Source: Endothia cerciana
Lineage: Eukaryota; Ascomycota; Sordariomycetes; Diaporthales; Cryphonectriaceae
Length of the DNA: 64,000 bases
Assembly: GCA_026119935.1 (NCBI GenBank)
Contig: JALRMH010000017.1
Span: 434,001-498,000, forward strand
Direction: 5' to 3'
Position numbers and translations under genes: made by a program. Under the pieces are notes generated by a model. The model was not told where the DNA came from. It saw nothing but the letters and a program-made list of their open reading frames with translations, and ran no database searches. Numbering within the stretch: position 1 is the first letter of the stretch; each line of letters begins with the position of its first letter. Of the stretch, positions 10,835-20,714 are shown one piece after another.

Positions 10835-12703
10835 ATGACGGCCATCAAAGACCATTTCATTGACCTGGAGCGTCATCGCCGCCAGCTGGAAGAAAACGTC
10901 GCAAAGCTGCGGACGGCCCTGCAGCACTGGAGGATGAGCGACGCAGAGTACGAGCAGCTGAAGGACGAGGTCGAAGCGATACCTGGGCCTGCAAGTCGCG
11001 ACGATCTGGAGAGGATCAGGGAGGAGTTCGACGGCGAGGTCGTTACCGACAAGGACATCGAGGAACTTTTCGGCAAGCCCAACGAAAAGTCGACGACACA
11101 AATCACCAGTCTCCTCTCCAGAAGGATTGACTATGTCTCAAGGAATGTAGAGACGTTGGAGAAGCAGCTGGAGGCTGCGGAGCGAAAGCTCGCAGCCGCG
11201 ACTATCGTTACTAACCCAGATGTACGGGACGAAGAAGGCTTGCCGATCACCGACATCATCGAGGAGCTTGATGACGATGACAATATCACAACGTCTCGTC
11301 TGCAGCGACCTGGTGATATGCAACCGCAGATCCAAGAAGCCCTTGCCAAGGCTGGAGTCAAGGAGCTGCCAGAAGAAGGCGAAGACATCGAGGCTAAAGC
11401 TCCGAACGGTACGAAGACTTCAGAGGCTACCTTGAAGGATGAGAATGCGCCTACGGAGGTTGTGGATGATGACGAGGCTTCAAGCGCGAAGAGCAAGCAG
11501 CATCCAAAGAGCGAGCTGGTTTCGCAGTCAGAAGCTGAGGCTGATCAGCCGCCTGCTAGGAAGAGCGTCTCCTTTGCAGAAGAAACGAAACCGGCCCGTG
11601 ATCCTGCCGCAAATGGGGATCAGCCCAAGTCGAGAACTGCGCAGCGCTTGGAGGAGATTATGGAACAAGCCCGAGAACAGACAGTCCCATTAGCAAATCC
11701 AGTGATACCCCAGGACGAGTCGGCCGAAGACGCGGAGCTACGGCGGGAGATGCTGAGATACGGCATGGAGGAGATCGCGCCGATCGTTGCCGAACTTGAG
11801 GTCGACGAGGAAGGGGACTCAGAGTTCGACGAGGCATACGAATATGAGGATGAGGATGAGGGTGATTACGACGAGGAGGACGAGGATGAACACGGGCGAT
11901 ACAAGTACCGTGTTGTCAACGACGAGTATCGGGCACGAATGGAGGAGCTGCAGAAGAAGCTAGGCTTCAAGCCGACCCGAGAGATTGCAGCCGAGGATAT
12001 GAAGGACGGCGAGGGCGACGAGAGGGCCAAGGGCACAGTACCCGACGAGGGCATCGCTCGGATTGCAGTCCAGCCACCGCCTCAGGTTAAGTCTGTGAGG
12101 AAGACGGAAGATCTGGCTGCGGATGTCAAACCCGCCAAGAAGGGTGTCAAATTCGCCAGCACTCTGGATGTTGCCCCCGACTCGGCGAATGAGTCTGTGT
12201 CGACTGCCCCAGAACCCGAACAGCCCTTCGTGGACCCCATGAAGACCATGATTGTGGAGCGGAGCACAGCACCGCAGCCGACGCCCCCAGTCTCAGCCGA
12301 GCCCAAGAAAGTCTCTCGATTCAAGAAAACCAAGGCGGCCGGTAATACAGACGCATTGCCCATCAGACAAGCACCTAACGTACCAAGGGGTCCAGCCGAT
12401 GCGTCAGCGCAGTTCCTCGGCCAGGAAGAGGTGCGGACGGCCCCCACGGGACCGGAGGGGAAGACCCTGGCTGGGACCATTATGGAGCGAGATACGCCGG
12501 CCGGGGTGAAAGAGCCAGATGAGTTCGACGCCGCGTTGTTGCATCAGGAGGCCGCAACTGAGTACCATCGCATGAGGAACCGCATGATCTTAAAAGAGGG
12601 CGGCTTCACGAAAGCAAAGGAGGCGCCGATTGAGTATCCGGAGGAAGAGGGAAACGGCAAGCGTGTCAGCCGATTCAAAGCGGCGAGGTTGGCGAGGCAG
12701 TGA
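10835..12703 (+). CDS. BUD27: unconventional prefoldin RPB5 interactor (Bud27/URI-like)
   Basis: Single-exon gene, 622 residues. The N-terminus (residues about 1-110) is an alpha-type prefoldin: a Glu/Arg-rich coiled coil, a short beta region, and a second coiled coil ending near YVSRNVETLEKQLEAAERKL. The middle is a long acidic, disordered segment with a dense Asp/Glu block near residues 325-355. Near the end are two related SRFK motifs, VSRFKKTKAA and, at the very C-terminus, VSRFKAARLARQ, as expected for the DUF3835 region of Bud27/URI proteins. In yeast, Bud27 helps assemble RNA polymerases through Rpb5 and links translation initiation to nutrient signalling; the same role is inferred here. 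The ATG at 10835 is preferred over upstream non-ATG codons. Frame and codon use are uniform, with no sign of damage. Confidence 0.85.
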   Translation: MTAIKDHFIDLERHRRQLEENVAKLRTALQHWRMSDAEYEQLKDEVEAIPGPASRDDLERIREEFDGEVVTDKDIEELFGKPNEKSTTQITSLLSRRIDYVSRNVETLEKQLEAAERKLAAATIVTNPDVRDEEGLPITDIIEELDDDDNITTSRLQRPGDMQPQIQEALAKAGVKELPEEGEDIEAKAPNGTKTSEATLKDENAPTEVVDDDEASSAKSKQHPKSELVSQSEAEADQPPARKSVSFAEETKPARDPAANGDQPKSRTAQRLEEIMEQAREQTVPLANPVIPQDESAEDAELRREMLRYGMEEIAPIVAELEVDEEGDSEFDEAYEYEDEDEGDYDEEDEDEHGRYKYRVVNDEYRARMEELQKKLGFKPTREIAAEDMKDGEGDERAKGTVPDEGIARIAVQPPPQVKSVRKTEDLAADVKPAKKGVKFASTLDVAPDSANESVSTAPEPEQPFVDPMKTMIVERSTAPQPTPPVSAEPKKVSRFKKTKAAGNTDALPIRQAPNVPRGPADASAQFLGQEEVRTAPTGPEGKTLAGTIMERDTPAGVKEPDEFDAALLHQEAATEYHRMRNRMILKEGGFTKAKEAPIEYPEEEGNGKRVSRFKAARLARQ

Positions 12704-13274
12704 TCACTTCAAGCTGAAGTGATTTGAAAGAAGACGAGGCCGGAATCGAGGACTTCCTGCAAAATTCCCTTTCGTCATGCTGTATATGTTGTCGTTACCC
12801 GTGGTCACCAAGGGGGATGGGTCGTGGACTGCTCTTTGGAAACTCACCGGAAAGACACCCTTATCAAACCCAACGGTAGGTCCCACGCAACCTTTCGGGT
12901 TATCAACCGAGTCTGTACATGTCACGGAACCCTCATCGTCTTCAGACGATATCGAGTAACAGAGATTCTCACCTGCTTACTCTGCAAGGGCAATTCCAAG
13001 ATTAATACTCTGTTGGGCTTATCTGACCCCTGACCTGTGAAGCTCATACTCTTCGCCTTGTGGTCTAGGCGTTTCGTTTCACCCATTACATCCCTACAAG
13101 AATCTCATATACTTTGCGAAAGCGATGCTTGTGCATTCAACCATGTAGACTTTCCTTGAATGCCGATTTATTCAGCGGTGCCTCGCAAGGCGGTATTATA
13201 ACTATACGCCTCCAAACTCCAGTCTAAGCATTTTCTTTTCACCACGAGGACCCCTGCCCTGACCTCTTGCCCTC
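12704..13274. other. convergent intergenic region
   Basis: Space between the 3' ends of the URI-like gene (+) and nudC (-). Nothing coding is seen; it probably holds both 3' untranslated regions. Confidence 0.45.
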
Positions 13275-14052
13275 TTAATTCATCTTGGCATTGCTGAAGT
13301 CCATCTCTGGGTGCTGCTCCTGGAACTTCTTGAGAATGTCCATCTTCTTCTGCTCGTCGCTGGAGGGCAGGCCGGCCTCCTTCTGGCGCTGGTCGTACAT
13401 CATCTTCTCGACCATGCCGCGCGTCTCCCCGTCCAGGTCCGACAGCTTGCTGTTCTCGGGCGTGATCTTGGTGACGTCGATCTTGGGCGCGTCCGTGACC
13501 ACGTGCGCCCACCACTCCATCTTGTTCACCTTGTCCAGGTGGATCTCGATGGTCTTAGTGCCGTCGGGCGCGGGGACGAGCGTCCAGGTGGAGTCGTCGA
13601 CGTGAATCGGGTGGGGGAGGTCGCCCTGGCAGTAGGACTTCCGTCAGCAAGTCGAGAGATTTTATGTTTGGGGAGAAAGGGGTGATGGGATGTGTACCTG
13701 TATCACGGGGTCCTTGCCCTTCACGCCGGCCGACAGCTTCTGCTTCTTGATGTCCACGACCAAGTCCTTGCCCTTGAAGTTGCCCGGTATGCCCGTGATG
13801 GTGATGTCGACATCCCCGATCGTCTGCGTCCACCCGTACGGGAGGGCATCCTGTTCGTCCTTCTCTTTTTGGCGGGCGGCTGCCTCTTCAGCTGCGGTGG
13901 GTTCTGGAGGGGAGGGGAGGTTGTTAGTCAGGGCTAGATCTTGTATAACTGTAAGAGGAAGAAGCCTTTTCCATATGCATATTTTCTAGATGGATTGTGA
14001 TCCTCTGAGTACTGAGGAAGCAGGCTGGACTCAACATACCTTTGTCGGTCAT
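13275..14052 (-). CDS. nudC: nuclear movement protein NudC
   Basis: Three exons on the minus strand: 14052-14040, 13903-13698 and 13625-13275 (introns 136 and 72 nt), 189 residues, close to the known length of fungal NudC. The first exon encodes only MTDK plus one base and joins to EPTAAEEAAARQKEKDEQ. The p23/CS domain runs from about residue 27 to 115 (PYGWTQTIGDVDITI, GDLPHPIHVDDSTWTL, KMEWWAHVV). The C-terminal tail with GMVEKMMYDQRQKEAGLPSS and the terminal QEQHPEMDFSNAKMN is diagnostic of NudC. In Aspergillus, NudC is needed for dynein-dependent nuclear migration and acts as an Hsp90-type co-chaperone in the cytoplasm. It is divergent from the tfb3 gene across 384 bp. Confidence 0.93.
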
Positions 14053-14436
14053 CTTGTCTGCTGGTTGTGAAGGTTGCAAAGAGGGTCGATATTCTCAGAA
14101 ACTGATGGAAGGTGAGGAGGGCTGATGGAAATCCGTCTTCCACGGCGGGACATGATCTCAGTGGGGGCTCAGTGCTTACCCCACAGCAGCTATGCACCCC
14201 TGTAAACCTAGTGTCAATTTGTGTTCTAGTGAACTGTGGCTGTACGTCACTGCGGTCCCAAGTCTGGACCCGAGTCCAGTCCATTTTGTCAGCCTTGTCG
14301 ACTTCAACAACGTGTGCCTGGCTTTGTTTTCGCAGCCTCGCTCGCGCCAACTCCAAACCCATATTCAATGCAACACCCTTCACGATAGCTCTCCCCCATC
14401 CGAGCCTCCCCTCTGGGAAGCCCTAACCTGCCCAAC
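14053..14436. promoter_or_regulatory. bidirectional promoter of nudC and tfb3
   Basis: Only 384 bp separate the two divergent start codons, so the core promoters of both must lie here, unless one has leader introns elsewhere. No clear CCAAT or TATA element was found. Confidence 0.5.
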
Positions 14437-15768
14437 ATGTCGCGTCCCTCAACCTCCCGCGGCGGCGGTGGCGGTCCCACCGCCGCGCCCGTGACGACCA
14501 TGACCAACGCCGACGGAGAGGAGCAGTGCCCGATCTGCAAGACCCTGCGCTACATGAACCGCAACCTCATCTTCCTCATCAACCCGGAGTGCTACCATCC
14601 GCTCTGCAACAACTGCGTCGACCGCCTCTTCGAGAACGGGCCCAACCAGTGCCCCTACATCGGCTGCCACAAGACCCTGCGCAAGAAGGGCTTCCGCGAG
14701 CCCGTCTTTTCCGACCTCAACGTCGAGCGCGAGGTCGACATCCGCAAGCGCGTCGCCGCCGTCTTCAACAAGGGCGAGGAGGACTTCGAGGACCTCAAGG
14801 CCTACAATGACTACCTCGACATGGTCGAGACCCTGACCATGGAGCTGGTCTACGGGTCCGACAAGGAGCGCGACGCCGCGAGCCAGAGGCTCATGGCCTG
14901 GGAGTACGAGCACCGCCTCGAGATTGAGAAGAACCGGAAGCAGGGCGAGAGGGCCCGCGAGCAGACCCGCAAGCAGGTCGCCGCCGAGAAGAGGGCCGCC
15001 GCCCAGCGCCGCCTCGAGGCCGCACGCCAGGAGGAGGAGGACCGCCTGCAGAGGGCCCGCCAGCGCGAGGAGGAGCTCGACATGCTCGCCAGTGCGCCCT
15101 CCGGCGCCGCGAGCAAGATCATGCTCAAGAAGCGCGGGAAGAACCGCAAGGAGGCGATGGCGGAGAGCGAGGCCGCGGCGATGCGGGCCGCCGCCGCCGC
15201 GGGGAGCCTGGCGATCAAGGGCCTGAAGAAGAAGCCCCTCGCGTTCGCGTCCGCGGCGGAGGACACCGGGCCCTACGACCCCTTCGGCAAGCTGGACCTG
15301 CGGCCCTCGCGATACGTGCTCCAGGCGACGTACAAGAACGAGTTCCTCGACACCCTGCGCCAGGACGTCAAACTCGTGGCGGGCGGCTACAATGTGCAGG
15401 AGTATTACTCCCGCGCCCTGTTTGAGGCCTTTGCCGGGCTGGCGGTGTTTGTGAGCGACGAGAAGGAGACGGGCAAGGTCGGGATGGACTACCGCGGCGT
15501 GGCCACGCAGGAGGCCAGCATGGCCGCCAACAACGAGAGCGGGTACGTCAGCTCCGACGCCGAGAAATGGAAGCGGAACGCCGGCGCCTTGAAGAGGAGC
15601 GGCAGCCAGACGCGCGGCGCGGGCGTCATGAGGCGAGTTGGTGGTGGCACCCCGCCCGTCGGCGACGCCAGCCGAGGTCCCAGCGAGGACGGGGATGTGC
15701 AGATGCACGACTACGTGAAGCCTGACCCGTTGCCCCCGGTGGTCAAGATGGAGGTGGATGATTTCTAG
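14437..15768 (+). CDS. tfb3: TFIIH subunit Tfb3/MAT1 (RING finger)
   Basis: Single-exon gene, 443 residues. The RING finger at residues 31-77 has the MAT1/Tfb3 spacing: C31-x2-C34, C52-x-H54-x2-C57-x2-C60, C72-x4-C77, followed by RKKGFREPVFSDLNVEREVDIRKRV, which leads into the MAT1 helical domain. A long Arg/Glu/Gln coiled coil follows (about residues 160-220). The C-terminal region contains YDPFGKLDLRPSRYVLQ, matching the segment that contacts the Cdk7/cyclin pair in this family. The protein anchors the CAK kinase module to TFIIH and so serves Pol II CTD phosphorylation and repair. It is somewhat longer than yeast Tfb3 because of Gly-rich N-terminal and disordered C-terminal extensions. Very GC-rich third positions create long antisense frames here; they are not genes. 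Confidence 0.93.
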   Translation: MSRPSTSRGGGGGPTAAPVTTMTNADGEEQCPICKTLRYMNRNLIFLINPECYHPLCNNCVDRLFENGPNQCPYIGCHKTLRKKGFREPVFSDLNVEREVDIRKRVAAVFNKGEEDFEDLKAYNDYLDMVETLTMELVYGSDKERDAASQRLMAWEYEHRLEIEKNRKQGERAREQTRKQVAAEKRAAAQRRLEAARQEEEDRLQRARQREEELDMLASAPSGAASKIMLKKRGKNRKEAMAESEAAAMRAAAAAGSLAIKGLKKKPLAFASAAEDTGPYDPFGKLDLRPSRYVLQATYKNEFLDTLRQDVKLVAGGYNVQEYYSRALFEAFAGLAVFVSDEKETGKVGMDYRGVATQEASMAANNESGYVSSDAEKWKRNAGALKRSGSQTRGAGVMRRVGGGTPPVGDASRGPSEDGDVQMHDYVKPDPLPPVVKMEVDDF

Positions 15769-16554
15769 AAGAAGAATTCACCCCACCGGCTCGCGGGCGC
15801 GCAGTGGTTGAAGTGTGGCGGCTGCGGGCGGTGTGAGGCCTGTCTCAAGCGGCGATTTTACATGGATCTGGACTGATTGAGGGATGGGCGGACTGCATAG
15901 CGGAGGCGTTTCATGGACCAGGCTTTCGAGGGTACATTTGAGATCATTCGTGGCATTGAAGATCGTGACCATTCTTCCGGCGTTGTAGGATACAGGCACG
16001 GCCATGTAATCAAGTTGCAGAAACTTGAGAGATAGAAGCAGCCATCCCGAGAGGATGCTGGTCTACTCAAGCCAGGGCACAACAGCACAGAATGTTAATG
16101 CTGCTCTCACACGCTCTGCTTTTGCAACTCCAGTCCATTAAATCTACCGCCTAGAGCTACCAATCTTGGTTGTACCGGTCTTGTCCTCTCGGCCTCCGAG
16201 AAGGCATCGTCATGCCCGACTTCATGTGTTATACAGCGGCAGAAGGCCAAGAGCGCCGTCTGATCCTACTCGTCTAGTCCCCGACCCGATCCCTCCGCCT
16301 CGTTCCTCAATCACAGTAGATGGCCGTTCCAGATGTGATCACGCATGCCGTTCCCAACGCCACGCTCTGTAAACCACAGAACCCGGGATTAAACACGAGA
16401 TAGTACCACCTCTGCACGAAAGCCATGTATCAACGAGAGGGCTGGCTGGCCGATGGGACTTTTTTTTTTTCTGTTCTTTTTCTTTTATTTTATTTTTTCT
16501 TTCCTCCTCTTCCTTTCCGGGTGGAATATTGATTTTGGTGCTTTATTAAAACAT
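15769..16554. other. convergent intergenic region
   Basis: Between the 3' ends of tfb3 (+) and the AP180 gene (-). A T-rich stretch lies near 16460-16510; no coding pattern is seen. Confidence 0.45.
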
Positions 16555-18632
16555 TTACTGCTGCCAAGGGCTTTGTTGCGCCGGTCGAGGGAAGACAGGG
16601 ACTGTCTGCAGGGTGTCAAGTCCGCCGCCTATGGGCTGTTGATTATGCTGCCAGCCCATACCTGTGTTGTGATTGACAAATTGTGACTGGCGAAATGGGT
16701 TCGTTGTCCCCGTAGGCTGAGGAACCAGACCGGCGCTTGTTGCGGGCCGCTGCTGCTGTGGTTGGGCCGCACCAAAGTTCTTGGCAAATGGATTTGTACC
16801 AGTCTGCATGGGTTGCAGAGGGCCTGCTTGTGGTGGTGTTGGCTGGAAGGCGGGAGGGTTAGAGTGCGACGCCGGCCGGGCGAAGGGGTTGGTAGATGTC
16901 TGCTGAGGTTGTAGGGCCGTAGGGGGGCTCGTCGGGACTGATTGCGTTGTCATGCCAGTGGGCATGGGATTCTGACCCGTCATCAACATCGATGCTCGGA
17001 ACGGATTGGTGGTCTGCTGTTGCGCTTGGAGATTGGGCATGGATGCTGTGCCTGTCTGGAAAGATGCGACTGAGTCCTGCGGTATCGGAGCCAGTGAGCT
17101 CTGGAAGCCGGACTGCGACATGAATCCACCTAAACCTGCGCCTGCGTAGGACGGCTGGAGCTGCGGTTGAGGGGCCTGTTGCTGCTGTTGCGGGAAGCCT
17201 GTCATCTGTTGCTGGAAGGGGTTCGTTCCCTGGAACCCGGTCTGCTGCTGCGCAAACCCGCTTTGGAACTGCTCAGTGGGTTGAGTCTGGAGGCCTGTAT
17301 TTCCCCAGGGTGATGCTCCCAGCTGTGGCTGTGCGGGCGGCGGCGCGCCCAGCGTGGTCTGGTTCTGCTCTATCGAGTCGAAGAAGTCGATCAAATCCGC
17401 GTCCGGGCCCTTAGCCGGCTTGTTCTCGGTCGAGCTGGCAGCGCCATTGACGCTGGGGAACGCGCTGCTCGCCGCCGACTTGCTCGCCGACTCGGCCTTG
17501 AAGACGGGTACTGAACTACCCCCTGAACCGCCCTTGCTCTTCTTCGCCTCCAGCTCCGCCAGATACTGTCTCCTGTGAATCTCGAAATCCGGATCGTTGA
17601 GGTAATCCTCCAGCTGCCGTCCAAGATTAACGGGAGCGTGCTTCAACTTTGGGACCTCGACCCTCGTATGGTGCTCATATTGGCGGGCCATGCTCAAGTA
17701 CTGGACCACCATGTCTGTCTGTTTGATGAACCCGCGATAGATTTCCATAGCTCTTTCCGCGTCAACCCTGGACATCTCGAAGAAGTGGCCTGTTCCTTAC
17801 TGTCAGCAGAGCAATGGCAGAGACGTTCGCCGTGCGATATCTCACCCAGGATGTTGATCAAGGCGTGGTTGAGCACCTGGAACAACGCCAGCAGATCCAA
17901 GACCAGCAGACGGAAGACGGTAATCGTGATCTCGTTCTCGGGCTCGTTGTCCATAACCTAATAGCCCGTTAGCCACCCATCGTCCAGAAGGCAGTATAGG
18001 AGCACGGACGTCGCATTTCAGGAGAGCTGTCAGTTGGTGCTGTACAGACTCCGTCTCCCTCAGCAGCCCCTTTTCCACAGACAGCTTCTCCAGCCTATTG
18101 TCCCTGCCGCGCACCCAGTCGGTCTTTGTATCGCGGTAAGAGCGTGCTCGCTCGGAAAGGTAATTGGCGTAATGTCGTATGTTTCGGCCTTGTGTCTGGG
18201 CTGTTCTCTGGATCAACATCTCTATCGCGAAAGCTCGTCGCTCTGTTCCCACCGGCCGGGCCCGGGAATAGACTGACCGTCAGAGAACATGCTCACAGCC
18301 AGCATGTTTCTGTGCTTCGACAGATACGCCAGCGTGACATCCGGCGATCCCTCCCTGATCATCAGGTGTACGGTGATCAGGCTCTTGAAGACCACGGTCC
18401 ACGTTGAGTCCCTGAGCCGGTGCTGCAGCGCCCTGAATACCTCCCCTACCCCGGCCTCTCCGGAGTGCGTCGCTATGAGGATGTGCTCGATGTATTTCGT
18501 CTTCGGAGGTGCGGCCTAGCAGCGAAAGTAGTGTCAGCAGTGATGCCCGAATCTCGGGTATTACGCCTCGGCCGAAAGACGGACCTTGATCTTGGTGGCG
18601 CCCTTGACGGACTTCTCGAAGGAGCTAGCCAT
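16555..18632 (-). CDS. clathrin assembly protein AP180 (ANTH domain)
   Basis: Five exons on the minus strand: 18632-18585, 18515-18278, 18200-18010, 17957-17846 and 17789-16555; all four joins are in frame, giving 607 residues. The ANTH domain fills about residues 1-290: MASSFEKSVKGATKIK, PPKTKYIEHILIATHSGEAG, GRNIRHYANYLSERARSY, then EITITVFRLLVLDLLALFQV. The family binds PI(4,5)P2 through the N-terminal Lys-rich helix and recruits clathrin at endocytic sites. The C-terminal half is Gln/Pro/Gly-rich and carries five TNPF motifs, the classic ligand of EH-domain proteins such as Pan1 and Ede1. Yeast counterparts are YAP1801/YAP1802. Introns 1 and 3 appear to start with the less usual donor GTCCGT; the others use GTCAGT and GTGAGA. 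Confidence 0.92.
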
Positions 18633-20714
18633 CGTGATAATTTGTCCGTTAACGGGAGCGACGAGTCGACCGACCGGTTGCGATGACAGTCTGTAGAGAT
18701 TTGCGAGCCCCGATCGCGACGAGACAGAGAACCGTGCTGCTGTGCTACGGGCGGAGATTAATGGGGGTTGGGTTCGCAACGATCCGCGTCAGCGGATGCG
18801 GGTGGGCTTGGGCTTGGGCTTCTTTCAGCGACTTGCCAAGTCGGCGGTGACGAGGCGGGCTGGCGGTCGACCCCGGGACTCGGGGACGGTTCTGACGGGA
18901 TCACCAAGCGGCGACAGAGGAGACGGCGTCCGGGACGGGTTGATCGGGTTGTCTGGGAACAATCAAGAAGTAGACTGCAGTTCATCGGGCGGCCATCGCA
19001 AAATGACGAGGCCGAGTTGGGTTTCCGGGGTCCAGGGATCGACAGTGAGTGGCTGAGTGCAAGGTTGCCACGGGCGCTGGGCGGTAATTGGACTGGAAAT
19101 GGGTAATAATCTGGATGGATAATGGATGTACGTATGGTGATGAGGCTATTCCCCACCGGCTCGTGAGCAGACAGACGAGGCAACAAACGTAAGTTGGCCT
19201 GTTGCACAGTGAAGTCGTCGGGTGGTGACAACGACGACGACGACAACGACGACGACCGCCTTGGAGGTGCGCCAGTGAGTGAAGTTAGGGGTACAGCTGC
19301 AGCAGCAGGCGAGAAGAGGACTGACGTTTTGCTTCACTCGACCTGGGGCACCTTGGAACACTAGCTCCACCTGTTCGGCATTTAGAAGGCCTCTAGCTGG
19401 CTGCAGGGGGGGGGGGCGGGATGTGGCTAGCCCCAGTGGGAGAGCCCCAGCTAACAGAGGGGCCAAGCACTATGGAAGCCCAGACTTCTAGGACAGGCGA
19501 ACCACCCTCCCCCCCCACGCTGTAACTCCTGGCAGTATAGCCCTACAGCGCTGTTTTCACTACAGGGGCCAAATGGAATCAAAATTGCAAATGATCTCCT
19601 TGAATGCATTCCAAGGCATCTCTACAATTTGTTCTTCTATGTCATCAAGGGTATGCTATGAGCTATCGGGTCAAGCAAAGCTTCCTCAAACACTGTTTCG
19701 TGAAACAAAACAGGAGCCACCTCTGTACACTAGTGCGACAAACAGGAACAGCACATTCCAGACGATGAACCGTCTGCTCTGCTCTCGCAAGACGGCGCCT
19801 AGCATTGATCAGGACCGCATGCCAGGGCGAGACTGCGACCAAGCTGTTGAGTCCTTTTTCTTGGAGTGCTCAAGAAGCTCATGGGGTCTTGATATCTGAT
19901 GATGTGGGAAAGGGGAGAGGCAAGAGCGCTGATTCTCAGAACTACTGAGCGGATCGTGGCTGCTCTCCCTCAGCTGGTGTAGAAATTTCCCATGCCTCAC
20001 CGTGGCCGTAGATCATAACCCAAGGGCAGACTGCTTCTGCTATCAAGTCTGTGTCAAGAGGTCGGAAGACGGGTCGCAGCCATGCTCGCGCCGGTGCAAC
20101 CATTCCAAGCGGCCAAACCCGAAACCACAAAAAAGCTTTTAGCGAGATGGAGGGAATGGCTGCAGACAAAAACAATCCTTCCGAGCCTCAAAAGTGAGTC
20201 AGAGATGCCGTACGGCGTCCGATAGTAAACAAGGTCGAGTTGTGTCGAACGCTTATTTCATAATTCCAGATCCCCTCGCCATAACCAACGCCGCTTGAGC
20301 CCACAAGGGGAGAGCCTGGCTACGACAGAGGGGGGGATCAATCATAGGAACACGCTGGCTTTCATCATCTGCGAGGTCTGTCAGTAATTTGGCCCAGGTC
20401 AGCGTGTTTCGCAGGGTGGCCCACATACATTGTTTTGAATGGAAGGATGAAGAGGAAAGAAGAGAAAATTCAAAAGGTCGACCCCTTCAACGCGCACTGA
20501 AGATATTGCTGCGGACCGCGACTGGCCCACTCCCTAGGGTTCTGAGCCAATCAAAGCCGCTCGCTTGGGCGGATCGGCGCCACCTGGGCCCGGCCGCCAG
20601 AGGTACAAGGGCGATGTATCTTTTCTCTATCAAACTCACCCATCAGTCTCATGACATTTCTGCTGAGCTGCTCGACCGCCGCTCGCCAATGCGATCGATG
20701 CTATTCTCTCCGTC
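18633..20714. other. divergent intergenic region, no gene seen
   Basis: About 2.1 kb between AP180 (-) and mitochondrial AspRS (+). It contains a short imperfect ACG/ACA triplet run near 19230-19255 and small G/C homopolymers near 19407 and 19510. No coding pattern is supported. Confidence 0.45.

Noticed and set aside
14449..15708. 419-residue minus-strand open frame opposite tfb3
   Set aside because: Low-complexity Leu/Val/Gly/Ala/Arg composition produced by GC-rich third positions of the real gene; no domain.
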